From: Rhyzopertha dominica
Taxonomy: Eukaryota; Arthropoda; Insecta; Coleoptera; Bostrichidae
NCBI GenBank assembly: GCA_025024175.1
Contig: QCXZ01000053.1
Location: 10,106,001 to 10,170,000 of the forward strand
Direction: 5' to 3'
DNA length: 64,000 bases
Position 1 is the first letter of the stretch, and the number at the start of each line of letters is the position of its first letter. The notes beneath the pieces were generated by a model. The model saw only the letters and a list, made by a program, of their open reading frames with translations, ran no database searches and was not told the DNA's origin. Below, one piece after another: positions 32,163 through 45,887 of this stretch. Both the position numbers and the translations under genes were made by a program.

Positions 32163-33295
32163 CATATAATAATTTAGATAAAATTTTAAATTCTACTAAA
32201 GACAAAGTACATTTAAAGAGTGAAGGTTTTTACAAAATTACTTGTTCTTACGGGAAATGTTACATAGGTCAAACTAAAAGAGAAGTAAGTACGCGTTTGA
32301 AAGAACACATACGTGCAGTGATGGGCGTTTACACGTAAATTATAATTTTCTACATTACCCGCGTAGAAAATGTAGATAAAGCATTTTGGCGTAGATTTTG
32401 AGTAGAAAATATGAGACGAGTATATTATGGCTATTGTATATTAAGTGTATTGTGCAAATTATTTTGTTCCAATCCCTGTTTTATGGGTCAACTCTTAAAA
32501 ATTTTTAAAGCACTGCAGTTTTTAAATATTTATATTACAAATTTGCATAACTTATTTTGGTAAGTCATCAGAATACCCAAACGGTTTTCTTACTTCTTTG
32601 GGACAAAACATGCGTTTCGAAGTCTATGCTTCTACGAGTATATTAGGTATAATAGGCAGCATATGAAATAGCCCGTCTTCTTCCGTTTATAGACAAGAAA
32701 TATAATAAAATCACAGTTTACAGTCATTTAAGAACCCATTGACCGATTGAGGGCTCCAAAGAACGCTGTGCCTTCTGGCTCTAACAACTGTATGCCGAAA
32801 CAAGTTATTGTTGTTTAACGTGTGTCTAGTTATTTTAATTACAACGAAGTAGTATTTTGTTTAGTTAGGAAGCAACAAAAATAATAATATGCAAAATAAT
32901 ACTGTGATTTGAGGCATTTGGAGCTGTTAAAAGTACTAAATATTACTAGTTTGCTGTTTATCTACATAATATTATTTTCTACAGTAGACTATTAAGTAGA
33001 ATATTACATAGTTTACGCGTAGATAATAGCGTAATCTACATGGAGTATTCTACGCGCCCATCACTGCATACGTGCTATTAGGCTGCAACAGATAGATAAA
33101 TCTTCCGTAGCTGAACACTCATATTTGACTAAACACATGATTGACTGATAAAACAAAAATTTTACATAGAGAAAATTATTATCACAAACGTCTAATAAAA
33201 GAAGCTATAGAAATTTGTAGAAATACTAATAATTTTAATAGGGATTGTGGAAATTATGAGTTAGGCGACATTTGGAAGGCTATTTTGTAGTAATC
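32163..33295 (+). pseudogene. Penelope GIY-YIG endonuclease, interrupted by insertion
   Basis: Before the insertion, 32190-32317 reads STKDKVHLKSEGFYKITCSY, then GKCYIGQTKREVSTRLKEH: the NTKDK lead-in, the GxY strand, CYIGQT (YIG strand) and the RxKEH arginine. After the insertion, 33075-33290 continues SSVAEH, two stops, then RLIKEAIEICRNTNNFNRDC and a final DIWKAIL. The order and spacing show one domain split by the hAT element. Stops in the second half show it was already dead or decayed later. Confidence 0.9.
32316..33066. mobile_element. Non-autonomous hAT element with perfect 8-bp target duplication
   Basis: Ends CAGTGATGGGCG and CGCCCATCACTG are perfect inverted repeats of hAT type. 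The 8-bp duplication CATACGTG flanks both sides (32308-32315, 33067-33074). 751 bp, no transposase. It interrupts a Penelope endonuclease, so it inserted after that element. Confidence 0.95.
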
Positions 33296-33471
33296 TTTTA
33301 TCAAGTAGTTCGTGTATAGGTATCTAGTAGGTAGGTAGTTCCTTTGTCGTCGTTAGGTTCTTTTCTATCAGGTTGGCACGTTGTTTCTATGACGTCTCAC
33401 TTCCTTGGTGAATTGTTTATTTACTTTCAAAATTTTGTTTGAACTTGTGTCAGGCAAATTTTGAGGTTCTT

Positions 33472-33513
33472 CGTCTTTGACAAAGATTACGGGTGTAATC
33501 GAAACGTCAGACT
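33472..33513 (+). ncRNA. Degenerate hammerhead motif in Penelope tail
   Basis: TTGACAA (two changes from CTGACGA), extra A, perfect stem II GATTAC/GTAATC, then GAAACGTC. Flanking GTCT and AGAC can pair as stem I. The core changes (C3, G8) should inactivate it. Confidence 0.55.
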
Positions 33514-33800
33514 TATATTTTTTTGTCAGTGTTTTCAACAGACAGCGATCTTTCCGAAAATATATTATCTTATTAATAAATAGGGTTACTTTACCCTTAA
33601 CCATTCTAGTATGGTACATGTCTGATTAAAAATTTGGAATTTTAAGCCCAGATTCTGATTCAGCGTCAAAGTTTATGCGGTATGCCAAATTTCATAATTT
33701 TAGTATGAACGGTTTCGCAAATAATTAAGAAAAACGCTTCAGGGTGCCCTTTGTGAAGGAAGCAAGAATTTTTGAGGCATGTTCAATAAATACCCTGTAT

Positions 33801-34784
33801 ATCTCCGATATATTTTATCATACAAAATACACAAATTGTCTCTGAACAATTTTATGAAAGCTAACAATTATCGTTCGCCATTTGTTCCCTTTATTTTATG
33901 AAATGGCTTATATTTAAATCGGGAGTAAAAAACCTTGCTAAATAACAATCTGGAAACTTGTTTTATTGTGCTTTCGTTTCTTCGTCAAAAGGAGCTCGTT
34001 TTTCGCTTATTTAAATAAGTGATTTAAACACATGTTCCATAACGACTGCCTTTGAAAGTATTCTGTTTAGTTATTTTATGTTTAACCATTTACAGGTTTG
34101 CGGATGAGTCTACGCCATTTAATCAACAAGCGAGTGCAATGCAATGAACTGAATCCGCGCACGGAGCAAAAAATTCTATTTTCACGGTGTTGGTGCGGCG
34201 GTAGATTTATACAGCGCGTTGATAGCAGTGCAGATTAGGATGTGGGCGGCATAAAGCAGCTGCCTCAGTTATCTTGGCCATTTTTCAAGATTAATGCAAG
34301 TCGTTAGCAATCCACGGTCTTTGGTGGTGTAAGATAGGCGTCGTAGAAAGGAATCCTGCAAGCGAGTTTGCACATTCTATATAATAAGAAACCATCATTA
34401 ATCTGCAAGCTGACTGGCGTGTCGGTGTGTTATTTCAGTATTATGGTTAAAAAATGGTCTCTCTAAGTCTGTATTCATGTGTTAACTGCCTTTCCGCAAA
34501 AATATGATCCATTTGCACTGAAGTAAGTAAGCATAAAAAAAAACCGGTGAATTCACCACAAACACAAGAAGGTTTAGCGTTTGAATATCAAGCTCATACT
34601 AGAAACTTACATGATATAAATACATTAGTTATGAGAGAAGCTACAACAAATATTAAAAATTTGCAATACTAATTAGGCATTAAAAATACCCTCTAGGATG
34701 TTTGCGAAGTTGTATAAGTATAACAATGATATGCTGGAGCTGTTAGGAAGGAAAAGAAGCAATAAAATTTATATTGCTTTTGTG
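33801..34784. other. Gene-free; GC-richer island at 34080-34400
   Basis: 34100-34340 is GC-richer and unique-looking (GAATCCGCGCACGGAGC, GGTGTTGGTGCGGCGG, GGATGTGGGCGGC). Conserved non-coding DNA is a guess; no ORF supports a gene. Confidence 0.3.
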
Positions 34785-36756
<1,972 letters not shown>

Positions 36757-36779
36757 GAGGGTGATCTGCTCTCCATATT

Positions 36780-37011
36780 ACAATATATGATACATACAAA
36801 ATACATTAAAAATGTTCAACGAAAATTATTAAAACTACTAAGTTTTAAACTCGATGGTGTCTTTCGCCACGTGATAACTTGTGTTCTATTTGTAATGCTG
36901 GGTGTTTCAATTTTGAATTATTTGGTGGCAGCGTCACCGCACTATTTTTGTGTGGTTGATTTTATTTTTATCTGTAAATATTATTTTACTGTTTACCCTT
37001 CTGTTGTGTAG
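36780..37011 (+). pseudogene. Possible LINE C-terminal scrap
   Basis: YIKNVQRKLLKLLSFKLDGV resembles the IExVQRRFLxFLAFKxG segment after LINE polymerases. The rest of the 99-codon ORF is hydrophobic and unrecognised. Weak. Confidence 0.3.
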
Positions 37012-37023
37012 TTGGGTGCAAAC

Positions 37024-38163
37024 TTGTACAGGCCTTCTATAAATGATTCATGCAACGAGGGCGGCGTTGATTTCTGAACTATTTGTGCCGCCTTTTGTAA
37101 CTGCTGCCAGTGTTGTTAACCTTACTCAAGAGGAAATTCGTTGCGCATGCACCCCAAAATCCGTAGTTGCCACATTTCTCAAGACTAGTGTATCTATACT
37201 TACAAAGATACTTGCCATAATGCACGCCTTCGATAAAATGCGTTCACTCATAGTACTTTTTGAATTTCATTGTTCATAATAATAACTAATACCATACAGG
37301 AAACATTTAATAAATAAATAGGAAGTACAAATAATATACATTTTATTTATGAAAATAGCAAATAAAATACATTTTTACCTCTCTTGCCGGAAGGTCCCGG
37401 TTCGGGCGTCATTTTAAATTAGTCAAGAAGCCTAGATTGGCAAATAAAAGACTGAAGGACCTCAGAAAAACCGCGAGCTATTACGCACTACACACTGTAC
37501 TTCGCACAGTCTGCTGTCTTGGGGATTCGCCGATATAGGTATCTGATTTTAATTGACGCTTCATCAACAACAGATTACACCATGCTGCACAAAACTGAAA
37601 AGTGAAAACTGAAAACACAATAAANCGGACAGATGACAGGNAAATGAGAAATATTACCCTGAAAACAGACCACCGCAACTTTAAATTCNTATTTTGTCCA
37701 ACGGTTAGTAGNTGGCGCAATAATAATAACTTATTCGGTTTTTTTTGTTTCTAACTGAAATTATTTGCGTTTCGTATAATGGGATGCCAAAAATCTGTAG
37801 ATTCCGCTATAAAATCTGTGCATCCGTTAAGAAACATAAAGATCCGTAGGGTTAACAACGTTGACTGCTGCCAAGCTAAAATATGCACGGCGATAGCAAG
37901 CGGCGATAGTACTGTCAATGTCATCCTACAGCTCCGAAATGTTAGCTTTCTGCAACCTTAAAGTTGATTATCCCACAAAACACTAAAGAATATGTTGAAA
38001 ATACACACTCCCAGGCGTTTTCTCATATTAAAATATATAAAATAATTCAAAAATCGTCAGATGACAAGTATGCGTCACTTTTTTAAGAGGCGGCAAATTG
38101 ATTCAATCGATTATTTTCATAAGCGCTCTGGATGCATGAATCATTTATAGAAACCCTGCACAA
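37024..38163. mobile_element. Terminal-inverted-repeat element of unknown superfamily
   Basis: TTCTATAAATGATTCATGCA near 37034-37053 is perfectly inverted at 38134-38153, with weaker extension outwards (TTGTAC and GTGCAA-like). The ends read CAGG...CCTG as in hAT elements, but no 8-bp duplication is found. Contains four Ns and no recognisable transposase. Confidence 0.75.
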
Positions 38164-39668
38164 CAGTGATTTAAAACGACATTGCCATTATGACAATTAT
38201 CTATATAAGCACAATAGCAACTGTGTATTGTTAAATCATGCATAAAACGTCATTATTTCAATGCGCACTGTTCATCCAAACAATGAGTATCGTTTTACAA
38301 TTACGTGGTACAAATCGAATCGTCCAAGCCAAATAACCGGATAATATGTCCGCGCTAGCTCCTCTAAAGTATTTCTCGGTTCATTAGTTCGCGAGACGCT
38401 TAGTCATATAGATTATTTTTCCTAAATCCGCTTCATCATCAATTCGCAGTTAAGCTTGATGGAAAAACCTGTCCCTGAACATCCCGAAACCCTTTGATTT
38501 ATCGACGCTGTATTGACCTGAATTATTCCACACGTGTCATATGAACCATCGAAGAAGTAGATTCAGTTACAGGAGATTAGATACTTCGTGCATTCTCTTA
38601 CCGATGTGAGTGACGTGCTAGAATCTCATCGCCTTGCTATTTCATCGTAAGAATAAATGTCGTAACAATTAACTTTTCTTGTGTAAAATTGGCAAAATAA
38701 TTCCGAAAGCGCTCTACAATAAAAGATTAAAATGATTTACACTCAAGTATAATTTTCTTATTATAATTATAATTCCACTTGGAGAATATGAATCAGCTGT
38801 CAATTTTTAAATATTGACAAGTGCATGAGTGTACCGAAGAGGGGGCAAGGTGGACCTGGGTTGCCAACTCTGGGCCCCTCCAATTTCCTATACATTTAGC
38901 TGGTTAATTATGTGTGTACACCTAAAAATTGTCTTATTTACAAAATTGTAAATACAGTAAAATTTATAGGCAAGTGTATTTCACAATTTTCATCCAGAGC
39001 TCATATTTGATCCTTGCAAATGACCTTCTCTAATAAGTCGTTGTCAAATGTTTTCCAAGCTTAATCGATGCCATGTGCGTTTTGAAGCCGTAACTGCAAC
39101 ATTATTGCTGTTACGATTCGTTATCTTAGGGCGGATATAGCTTTAAAAGACTATCTTGGTCAGGATGAGTCATAACACGATTTCTGCTTAGTTCAGCTCT
39201 TCTACCTTTTCCTATAAAGATTGTTCTACTAACTACTGTTATATGGAATCACATTAGAATCTGTCATATATTCAGTGATAACTTTTGTGCCAAATTTCTA
39301 AATTCACATTACATAGTAATAATTATTACAAAATACAAAAGAAAAAACTAAAATTCCATCCGAACTCACGTTTATGAAAGTCAATTTATTTAATATAAGT
39401 TTTAGGAATCCAGTAAAAGCATTATCAGCACGAATTAAAACCCGGTGTGTCGTTAAAAATGCAATTAAGTGTATTTCAGTTTATTTAAATGAAGCTTAAT
39501 TTGGTTATAATATTAAGTAATCGGTTAAGAAGGTTGGCTTGACGCATAATGCTGAGGCATTTGTCATTCTGAGTTTTAATAATGTTAGTTACACATCGAG
39601 TCTCTTTTCCTGGGGAGTAAAAATTACTACAATTGTATCTCTAACACCTATACATATGAACTCCTAGC
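38164..39668. other. No recognisable gene
   Basis: Mixed composition. GGTGGACCTGGGTTGCCAAC near 38850-38869 stands out as GC-rich, but nothing identifies it. Confidence 0.45.
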
Positions 39669-39959
39669 TTAAATTCCTAATGCTTCTAGTGTGAGAATTT
39701 GAAACTGTACTAAAAGCGCATGGGTTAATGCATTAATAGTAGCAACCTTTGGACGTCTTGGTTTTTGACGATTTTTAACACAGCTGGTTTCGTCAAAACG
39801 ATGAACTGTTTTAATAACTGTTGATGATCTGGCGATTGGATCGCGATTTTCATGAATTGCATTGTTGAGTGCAACTACTTCCGAATAACTTTGCGATCTA
39901 TCTCCATAACCAATCATCATCAAAATTTCGATGCGAACATGTTCACTTAATTGAGGCAT
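39669..39959 (-). pseudogene. DUF4817-type transposase N-terminus
   Basis: Reads MPQLSEHVRIEILMMIGYGD, then SYSEVVALNNAIHENRDPIA, then STVIKTVHRFDETSCVKNRQ and KPRRPK. This is the helix-turn-helix DUF4817 domain (about residues 1-70) followed by the NRPKxGRPK linker found at the start of mariner-like transposases in insects. The catalytic DDE part is missing: the frame ends after residue 96. Second copies of this start are at 43484-43578 (minus) and probably 51440-51623 (plus). Confidence 0.85.
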
Positions 39960-40322
39960 TGCGATTGCAAATAATAAAGTGAATGAAAATTATCACCAGT
40001 CACGAGGAAAATGAAGACACCTGGAGTTTTTGTTTTTACTTAGCTATAACGAATATGTTTTTTATCCTGAAGTTTTTTGCAAGACCTAAGTTTAATATCA
40101 CACTTTTCTCAACTCAGAAGCAATAAACTGTACAAGTGTGATACATTTTTGAAATCAGGAAAAAATATCCCTTTCGATGATGTTCCCTGGCCCAGCCGAC
40201 ACTGAGTTGAAAAAATTCCAGAAAATGCATTTTAATTACCCATAGGCCCACGCACAATTTCAGAAAAATCGGTCGAACAGAACCTGAAATATCCTGATAC
40301 TTTATAGCTGCCCTGTATAATA
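39669..40322 (-). mobile_element. 5' end of a mariner-like (DUF4817) element
   Basis: The 5' UTR upstream of the DUF4817 start is shared with 44854-45228 and ends in CCCTGTATA, so the element end reads TATACAGGG on its own strand. 39949-39952 (AATT) is the uninterrupted version of the site occupied at 43583-44849. Confidence 0.8.
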
Positions 40323-40626
40323 TATTTAATACCCCTCATAGTTACAAAATCAATTCAAAAACTTGTATTGATCAACGTTATTCATTAAAATGGAAAATGC
40401 TCAGATAACCCAATGCTATGAATGAGCATCTGATCTTCCGCAGAGCCGGCCTGTACTAAGAAAGAAAACAGCATACACAGAAAGGAAAGAGAAGAAATAG
40501 TTAAAGAGAGGAGTCTAGAAACAAGAAGAAGTGTATATAGGTAGTAATGTTATATAGCATATCGCACAAGATCTGGTTAAAACCTAAGATGATGCAGTAG
40601 GCAAGAACTTCATAGCAAGATTATCT

Positions 40627-41420
40627 TTAAACAATTAAATGTAAAGATCTCTTATAGATTTCTTTACNATGTCCAGGTATTGTTAACATTGACGACTTTT
40701 TTCTAGTGTTAACTGCATGTACGCTACTACGAAAAACAGGTCTTGAATATAGGTACACAGGCACCTTCGTTGAAATAAATTTATCGGTATAACAAGCAGA
40801 ATGCAGCTGACGTCTTTCAAACATACTTATTTACCCCAACTCTCTGAGCGCAACCGATGTGCTCTGACGGTGTTTTAAACCTAGTGTCTGAATACGGTTT
40901 ATCAGCATTAATCCAAACAGGGACCATGTACTATTTCAAAGAAGTTAAAATTTGACAAAACCAGTGAGTCACACATTTTTAACATCTATAATAAGGTAGT
41001 GTGTATGCATATATATCACCCTTAAAGCCGCATATGCCTTACTCAAGATGTGGGTAACATGATCAGAAAAGCGCAATCTACTATGAATAATCAGCGCTAA
41101 GCTCTTGGTGCTATGACATATGAAGTACTACACCATCAACTTGAACCTGTAAGTCCTGATTATCAATTTCGTATATTCCTAGCACAATACTAGATGACTC
41201 ATCGGAATGAATTTTTTAAAGAATGTCTTTTACTGTATTACAGAATCTCTTAAAATCTGAATTTAAGATTAAATTTGCGTGTCATGTATTAGAAGGTGCA
41301 AATGAATAATATAGCTGTGTATGTATCATCGGTATAAAAATGATATTTGCAGAGATCCATTGCAATGTTAAATGAAGATGTGTATAAAGTATAAAATAAA
41401 GGTGTAATTTGTGCTTCTGA
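40627..41420 (-). pseudogene. LINE polymerase 3' part, minus strand
   Basis: Right end: EAQITPLFYTLYTSSFN and CKYHFYTDDTYTAI (motif B end and catalytic box, YTDD). Middle: a DHVTHILSKAYAALRVIY-type helix region in another frame. Left end (40627-40824): RRQLHSACYTDKFISTKVPV, then FRSSVHAVNTRKKSS, then IPGH, which is the CR1/jockey terminal domain. Frameshifted and 5'-truncated. Confidence 0.75.
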
Positions 41421-41490
41421 CGAGACCGAGATTAAAGTACCCGTGACCCATACGAGACCGAGACTGAACATACGAGACTTCGAGAGTCTC
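41418..41490. repeat. GAGACCGAGAC motif cluster
   Basis: ACGAGACCGAGA occurs twice, with ACGAGACTTCGAGAGTCTCG after it. The same motif cluster begins both copies of the 2-kb repeat (34800-34860 and 43380-43455). Confidence 0.8.
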
Positions 41491-41924
41491 GTTTTTTTTT
41501 ACACAAATATATGTATAAAAAAGGTGGGATTAAATTGTTTACACTAGTAACGATGATTTCAAACTTGACACTTTTAAATGTAAATAACACAATTATCATA
41601 TTCTTACCCAATATTTTAGTTCACTAAATTAGCACAATATAATTTAATTATTTACCTAATTCTATTACTTACATAATTTTAGTAGTGTTCTAATTCAAGT
41701 AGTAATAAAATAGTAAGCGCTTAAGCTCTGCAGATTATATAGTGAGTTTTTATCTGAAATATTTTACATGTTTACAGTAACAGTAAACTACTAGTCAAGT
41801 ACAAGTACTAGGGCTATGGAAAAAGCAAATTTTCAGAAATGGCTTAGAAGCATATTATAAAATATTACCTGCACGTCTATACAATATCCTCAAAAAAGGG
41901 CAAATATATTTACCGTATAAATAC
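41491..41924. other. No recognisable gene
   Basis: AT-rich sequence with TTTTAGT/ACTAAA-type runs; nothing identified. Confidence 0.5.
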
Positions 41925-43465
41925 ATATTGTGCCAAAATTCACGCAACACTAAAAGTCTTTGCAAGGATAAGAATCAGGCAGAAGTTTGTCTTTTGTCAC
42001 ATCACTTAATTAACTTTTCGCTTAACGTTTCTCATTTTATAATTTATGAATGTACTTCAGCGACGAATTAAATTTATCAACAATTTATATCAACGAAAAT
42101 TTTAATTCAACAAACGTAATAATTTGCAGGAAAGGCGGTGTTTTCAGTTCTAAAATCTTTCATTTATGTTTGGTGAATAAAAATGTTACTTGAATAAAAA
42201 TGATTATAATTATATGTTTGTTTCGAAATGTAAGCACAACGCTTTTATCAAACTAACAAAATAATTCATTAAACATTTTTATTCGGTTTAGTTTGCAGAA
42301 CGAACAAAAAATTGTTTGATGTAAATTTAAGAAGCATTAAAGGAATGTTTAAATAGTTTTTGAAATAATGTTCCATGAAAAGATTTGTTAATAAATGCTA
42401 TATTGGCGTTCCATAGCGCACAGATGCGTGGTAGATAGCATCAATGTATCATAGTGTATTGTAATTTGTAATGGTCAATGGCAATACAGCGTACATGATG
42501 ATTTTAGTATTAACCCCTTAACTTTATTAAAAAAAGTACCTTTAACTAACCTATACGTTTGTAAATCGTAGTAAAAGTTATATGCGAAGACGTGATAAAA
42601 TAATCATGTTTGTGTAGGTAGATACCTATATCAGAATAGTGCTAGACAACATTTGTTAAACATATTTTTCTACGATTCTTATAAAACATTGGTTTCTATA
42701 TTCGGCGACGTAAGAAAGTATTTTACAAGAAATAATCCAGTCAAGACAAATGTAAAATGTAAGAATTAATATCAGTTTCCTCTAAATAATTATTGCTAGA
42801 TTCAATTTAATATTTTGGCCTGACAAATAATTAATGAAATACAATAACACACTCAAATCAACTATTATAATTACTACGAAAATTTGTATGCATTTTGTTG
42901 TCAATTATGACCACGCGTGATGGAGTGGATAGCAAAATTTAGTTACTTGCATAATCAACTTGATACCATTATTTATCAAAAAAATCTCAAATTAATTAAT
43001 ATATACAGAAGTATATACTTTTTACATCACTGTATGTAAAAATATTATAAGAATCTGATAAATAATGGTCATTTTGACATATGCCAACACAAATATATTT
43101 ATCACATATAATTTTAATACGGCTTACAAATGTATTTGGTGTGCTGCACTGTTATTTTAAAAGAAAAAGTTACAGAGGACAAATAGCGAAATATCAAGCT
43201 TAAACACCATTAACCACCACCGTGTAGCTGTAGAAAATATATCACAAGATATATACGATGAATTTTAGTTGTAAATATATCTAATATCGCCTTTGATGAT
43301 ATTCTTGTAAAAGGAACATATCGGGATTTCAAAAATATTAGGATTACCACCACTTATCAGAAAACCTGAGACTCTCCTTACGAGACCGAGACTAAGTAGG
43401 CCGAGACCGAGACCGAGACCAAAGAAACTATGCATTTCCGAGACCGAGACCGAAGCACTAGGTGT
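41925..43465 (-). repeat. Two-kb interspersed repeat, inverted relative to 34785-36756
   Basis: See 34785-36756. This copy lacks the AAT array and is about 430 bases shorter. It is joined at its right end to a DUF4817 fragment. Confidence 0.9.
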
Positions 43466-43483
43466 AATAATGCTATCCTGAGG

Positions 43484-43578
43484 CATATCATGAATTGCAT
43501 TGTAGAGTGCTACTACTTCCGAATAACTTCGCCTTCTATCTCCATAACCAATCATCATCGATGCGATCATGTTCATTT
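43484..43578 (-). pseudogene. DUF4817 fragment, interrupted by the AATT transposon
   Basis: Reads MMIGYGDRRRSYSEVVALYN then AIHD, the same segment as residues 14-37 of the copy at 39669-39959. The first codons lie on the far side of the 43583-44849 insertion: GAGGCAT at 44854-44860 carries the start codon. Joined on its left to the GAGACC repeat. Confidence 0.85.
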
Positions 43579-43582
43579 AATT

Positions 43583-44849
43583 GGGTATTTGCCATGTATT
43601 TATATTTTATTAAATTGCATATTAATAGGTAGCATCTAATCAACAAAACAGCTGTGACAGCTTATAAATTCGAAAAAATGAATAGTAAGATGTATTTTTA
43701 TTATTAAAAATGTGAATATTTAAAGGGACCGCCAAAACGCGAACATATCGGGCCTGACGTCAGGGTTCTTGTAAATGGCCGCTTGTTTACATCTGGGGTC
43801 AGCGCGTCACGCGTCAACCTCAGACCGTCAATTTATCATTTTGTTGTTTGTGTTCATTTTGTGACAAACGAATTAAAATATGCCAAGAAAAAGTGAAATA
43901 CTTATGAGTTATGAATTCTGAAGCCATGTTCATTGTTTTAGAATTTGTGTACAGTGACAAGCGGTTAAACGCGGCGGAGATGAGGAACGTAAAAGTAACA
44001 GCACAAGTGAACTTTTTAACAAATTAACGCAGCATTGATGATTTGATCACAGTGGGTTGTTGGACACATACTATTTGTAAACTTAAAATGTAAGAATTAA
44101 AAATGTACCCTAAACTTGACATTTATTTTAGAGGTCAGAATAAATATAAATTGCCTCGTTTCCGGCCTGGCTAACAGTCGAATATATTGGAAATAAACGT
44201 CTTTCTTTATTATAACACTTCCCTCTATCAACTTAAAACGCATATAATTTTCCATATCCTCTTTAAGCTATAACAAAATGGAAACTGAATGGTAAACACC
44301 TATAACCCAAAAAGAATAATAAAACTTACATTAAGAATTAAGATAATCTTCACAACAGAAAAACAAACTTTGCGATTTCGGCATATCACGTCTAGGGGCC
44401 TTAACAACTTTTTCTTGCGTTGATAATCTCGAGGAACGGTTACAAAAGTATTTTGTTAGCTCTACTGACTGAAGTACTTTTACAACCTTCTACAAAACAA
44501 CACGTGTTTTGTTTTCCATACATAATAGATGCTTGTAAAACTACACAAATCACTTTTTGGTGCGACCTCTTACACCGTCCTTTCAATAAACACCATACAA
44601 AAGCTTTTCCAATACAAGAATGATACTATACCATTAAACAGCACGCTCCTCGGTAATGTTTACATGACACTTGACGTCACGAGTTGAATAACCTTGGATA
44701 GAAGCGTTTTGGCGGTGACTCCTAAGATTCGAATTTCAGACCTGAAATTCTCTACCTACAAATATTTTTTTGTTTTTTTAACATGGCGTACGATATATAT
44801 GCACTTCAAGATTCATTTTACGAAATTTTCAAAAAAAGTGATAATACCC
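43583..44849. mobile_element. AATT-duplicating DNA transposon, copy 2 (1267 bp)
   Basis: GGGTATT...AATACCC ends, flanked by AATT (43579-43582, 44850-44853). The flanking DUF4817 element exists uninterrupted at 39669-40322, where a single AATT occupies the site, proving the element boundaries and the 4-bp duplication. Internally collinear with 13329-14621. The THAP-like exon (about 44450-44550, minus) keeps CCFVEGCKSTSVS but then has a frameshift. Confidence 0.95.
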
Positions 44850-44853
44850 AATT

Positions 44854-45228
44854 GAGGCATTGCGATTGCAAATAATAAAGTGAATGAGAATTATCACCAG
44901 TCAGAAGAAAAATGGAGAGACCTGGAGTTTTTGTTCTTACTTACCGATAATGAATATGGTTTTTATCCCGAAGACCCAAGTTTGTTATCCCCCTTTCTCA
45001 CCTCAAAAGCAATAAATTGTACAAATGCAATACATATTTGAAATCAGGAAAAAATATCCTTTTCAATGATGTGCTTTTTGACCCCCCCTTCCCATTTAAA
45101 AGAATGCAACTTGCGCCCTTATCTCGGAAACGAGAGCTGACACGGAGCTGGAAAAATTCAGAAAAATCGGTCGAACACAACCTGAATATCCTGCTGGTTC
45201 CATACTTTGTAGTGACCCTGTATACCCC
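44854..45228 (-). mobile_element. 5' UTR of the interrupted DUF4817 element
   Basis: About 85 percent similar to 39953-40322, ending in the same CCCTGTATA. ORFs on both strands at 44998-45385 overlap this and the next island and are not credible genes. Confidence 0.8.
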
Positions 45229-45887
45229 CCAAACTATCCAAACTCGTTTAAACTCGTCCGGCAATAAGCGTCCGCTGCCTAAATTTCGGACCGACGGGGT
45301 TTTAATGCAAACTAGCAGCGGCCGATCCGCCCTTTCCCCGGATCTCATCCGGTCGCTTTCCCTTTGTGTCATCCTGATTAAATAGGATGTGACGGCTTAA
45401 ATAACGCCCCCGTAATTGCGTTCGCCTCCTTCACTATAACGCCGCCGACGCGGGCCGACGACGTATTTCGCGAGAGCAGGTGGCGATAGAACGAGAAAAG
45501 CGGGCGAAATCATAAGAACTTCGCCATATTTGCGCGAATTAAATTTCCTATGCGAGGCTTCGACTCTTCTTCCAATTAAAGTTTGCAGCTAGATCTCGAA
45601 ACATTTAATTAAAGACGAGAATGATGCTCGCTTTAGACCAAATAAAAACAAAGCTTTTACGTTTCCCACTCTTTGTCAAACATATTATCTTTTAAGGGTT
45701 CTCCAAGGTACTTTTAAATAAATTCAGTTAAACAGATTACTCATCTTAGTACATAATTTGAGTATAAACTTGCAACAACAGGTTTATTAATCCCATTTTG
45801 GATAGCTCTATCTGAAAGCATTTTATTTGGTAAATACCGATTTTGTGGACTACAGTGACAGAAAAAAACCACTGCAAATTGAATCAA
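45229..45887. other. Gene-free; GC-rich island 45240-45560
   Basis: Markedly GC-rich for this window (CGCCGCCGACGCGGGCCGAC near 45440) and unique-looking. No splice-bounded ORF is convincing. Candidate conserved regulatory DNA or a CpG-rich promoter. Confidence 0.3.

Larger units (their letters stand above)
32025..33620 (+). mobile_element. Penelope-like element with direct terminal repeats, split by a hAT insertion
   Basis: The left segment (GTCAGTGTTTTCAAGAGACAGCGATCT, about 32072-32098, with flanks from 32025) recurs at about 33440-33560, as expected of Penelope pseudo-LTRs. Between them is a GIY-YIG endonuclease interrupted at 32316-33066. The left repeat lacks the hammerhead segment present in the right one. 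Confidence 0.75.

Noticed and set aside
44998..45385. Overlapping 122- and 124-codon ORFs on opposite strands
   Set aside because: Span the DUF4817 5' UTR and a GC-rich island; mutual overlap and no domain.
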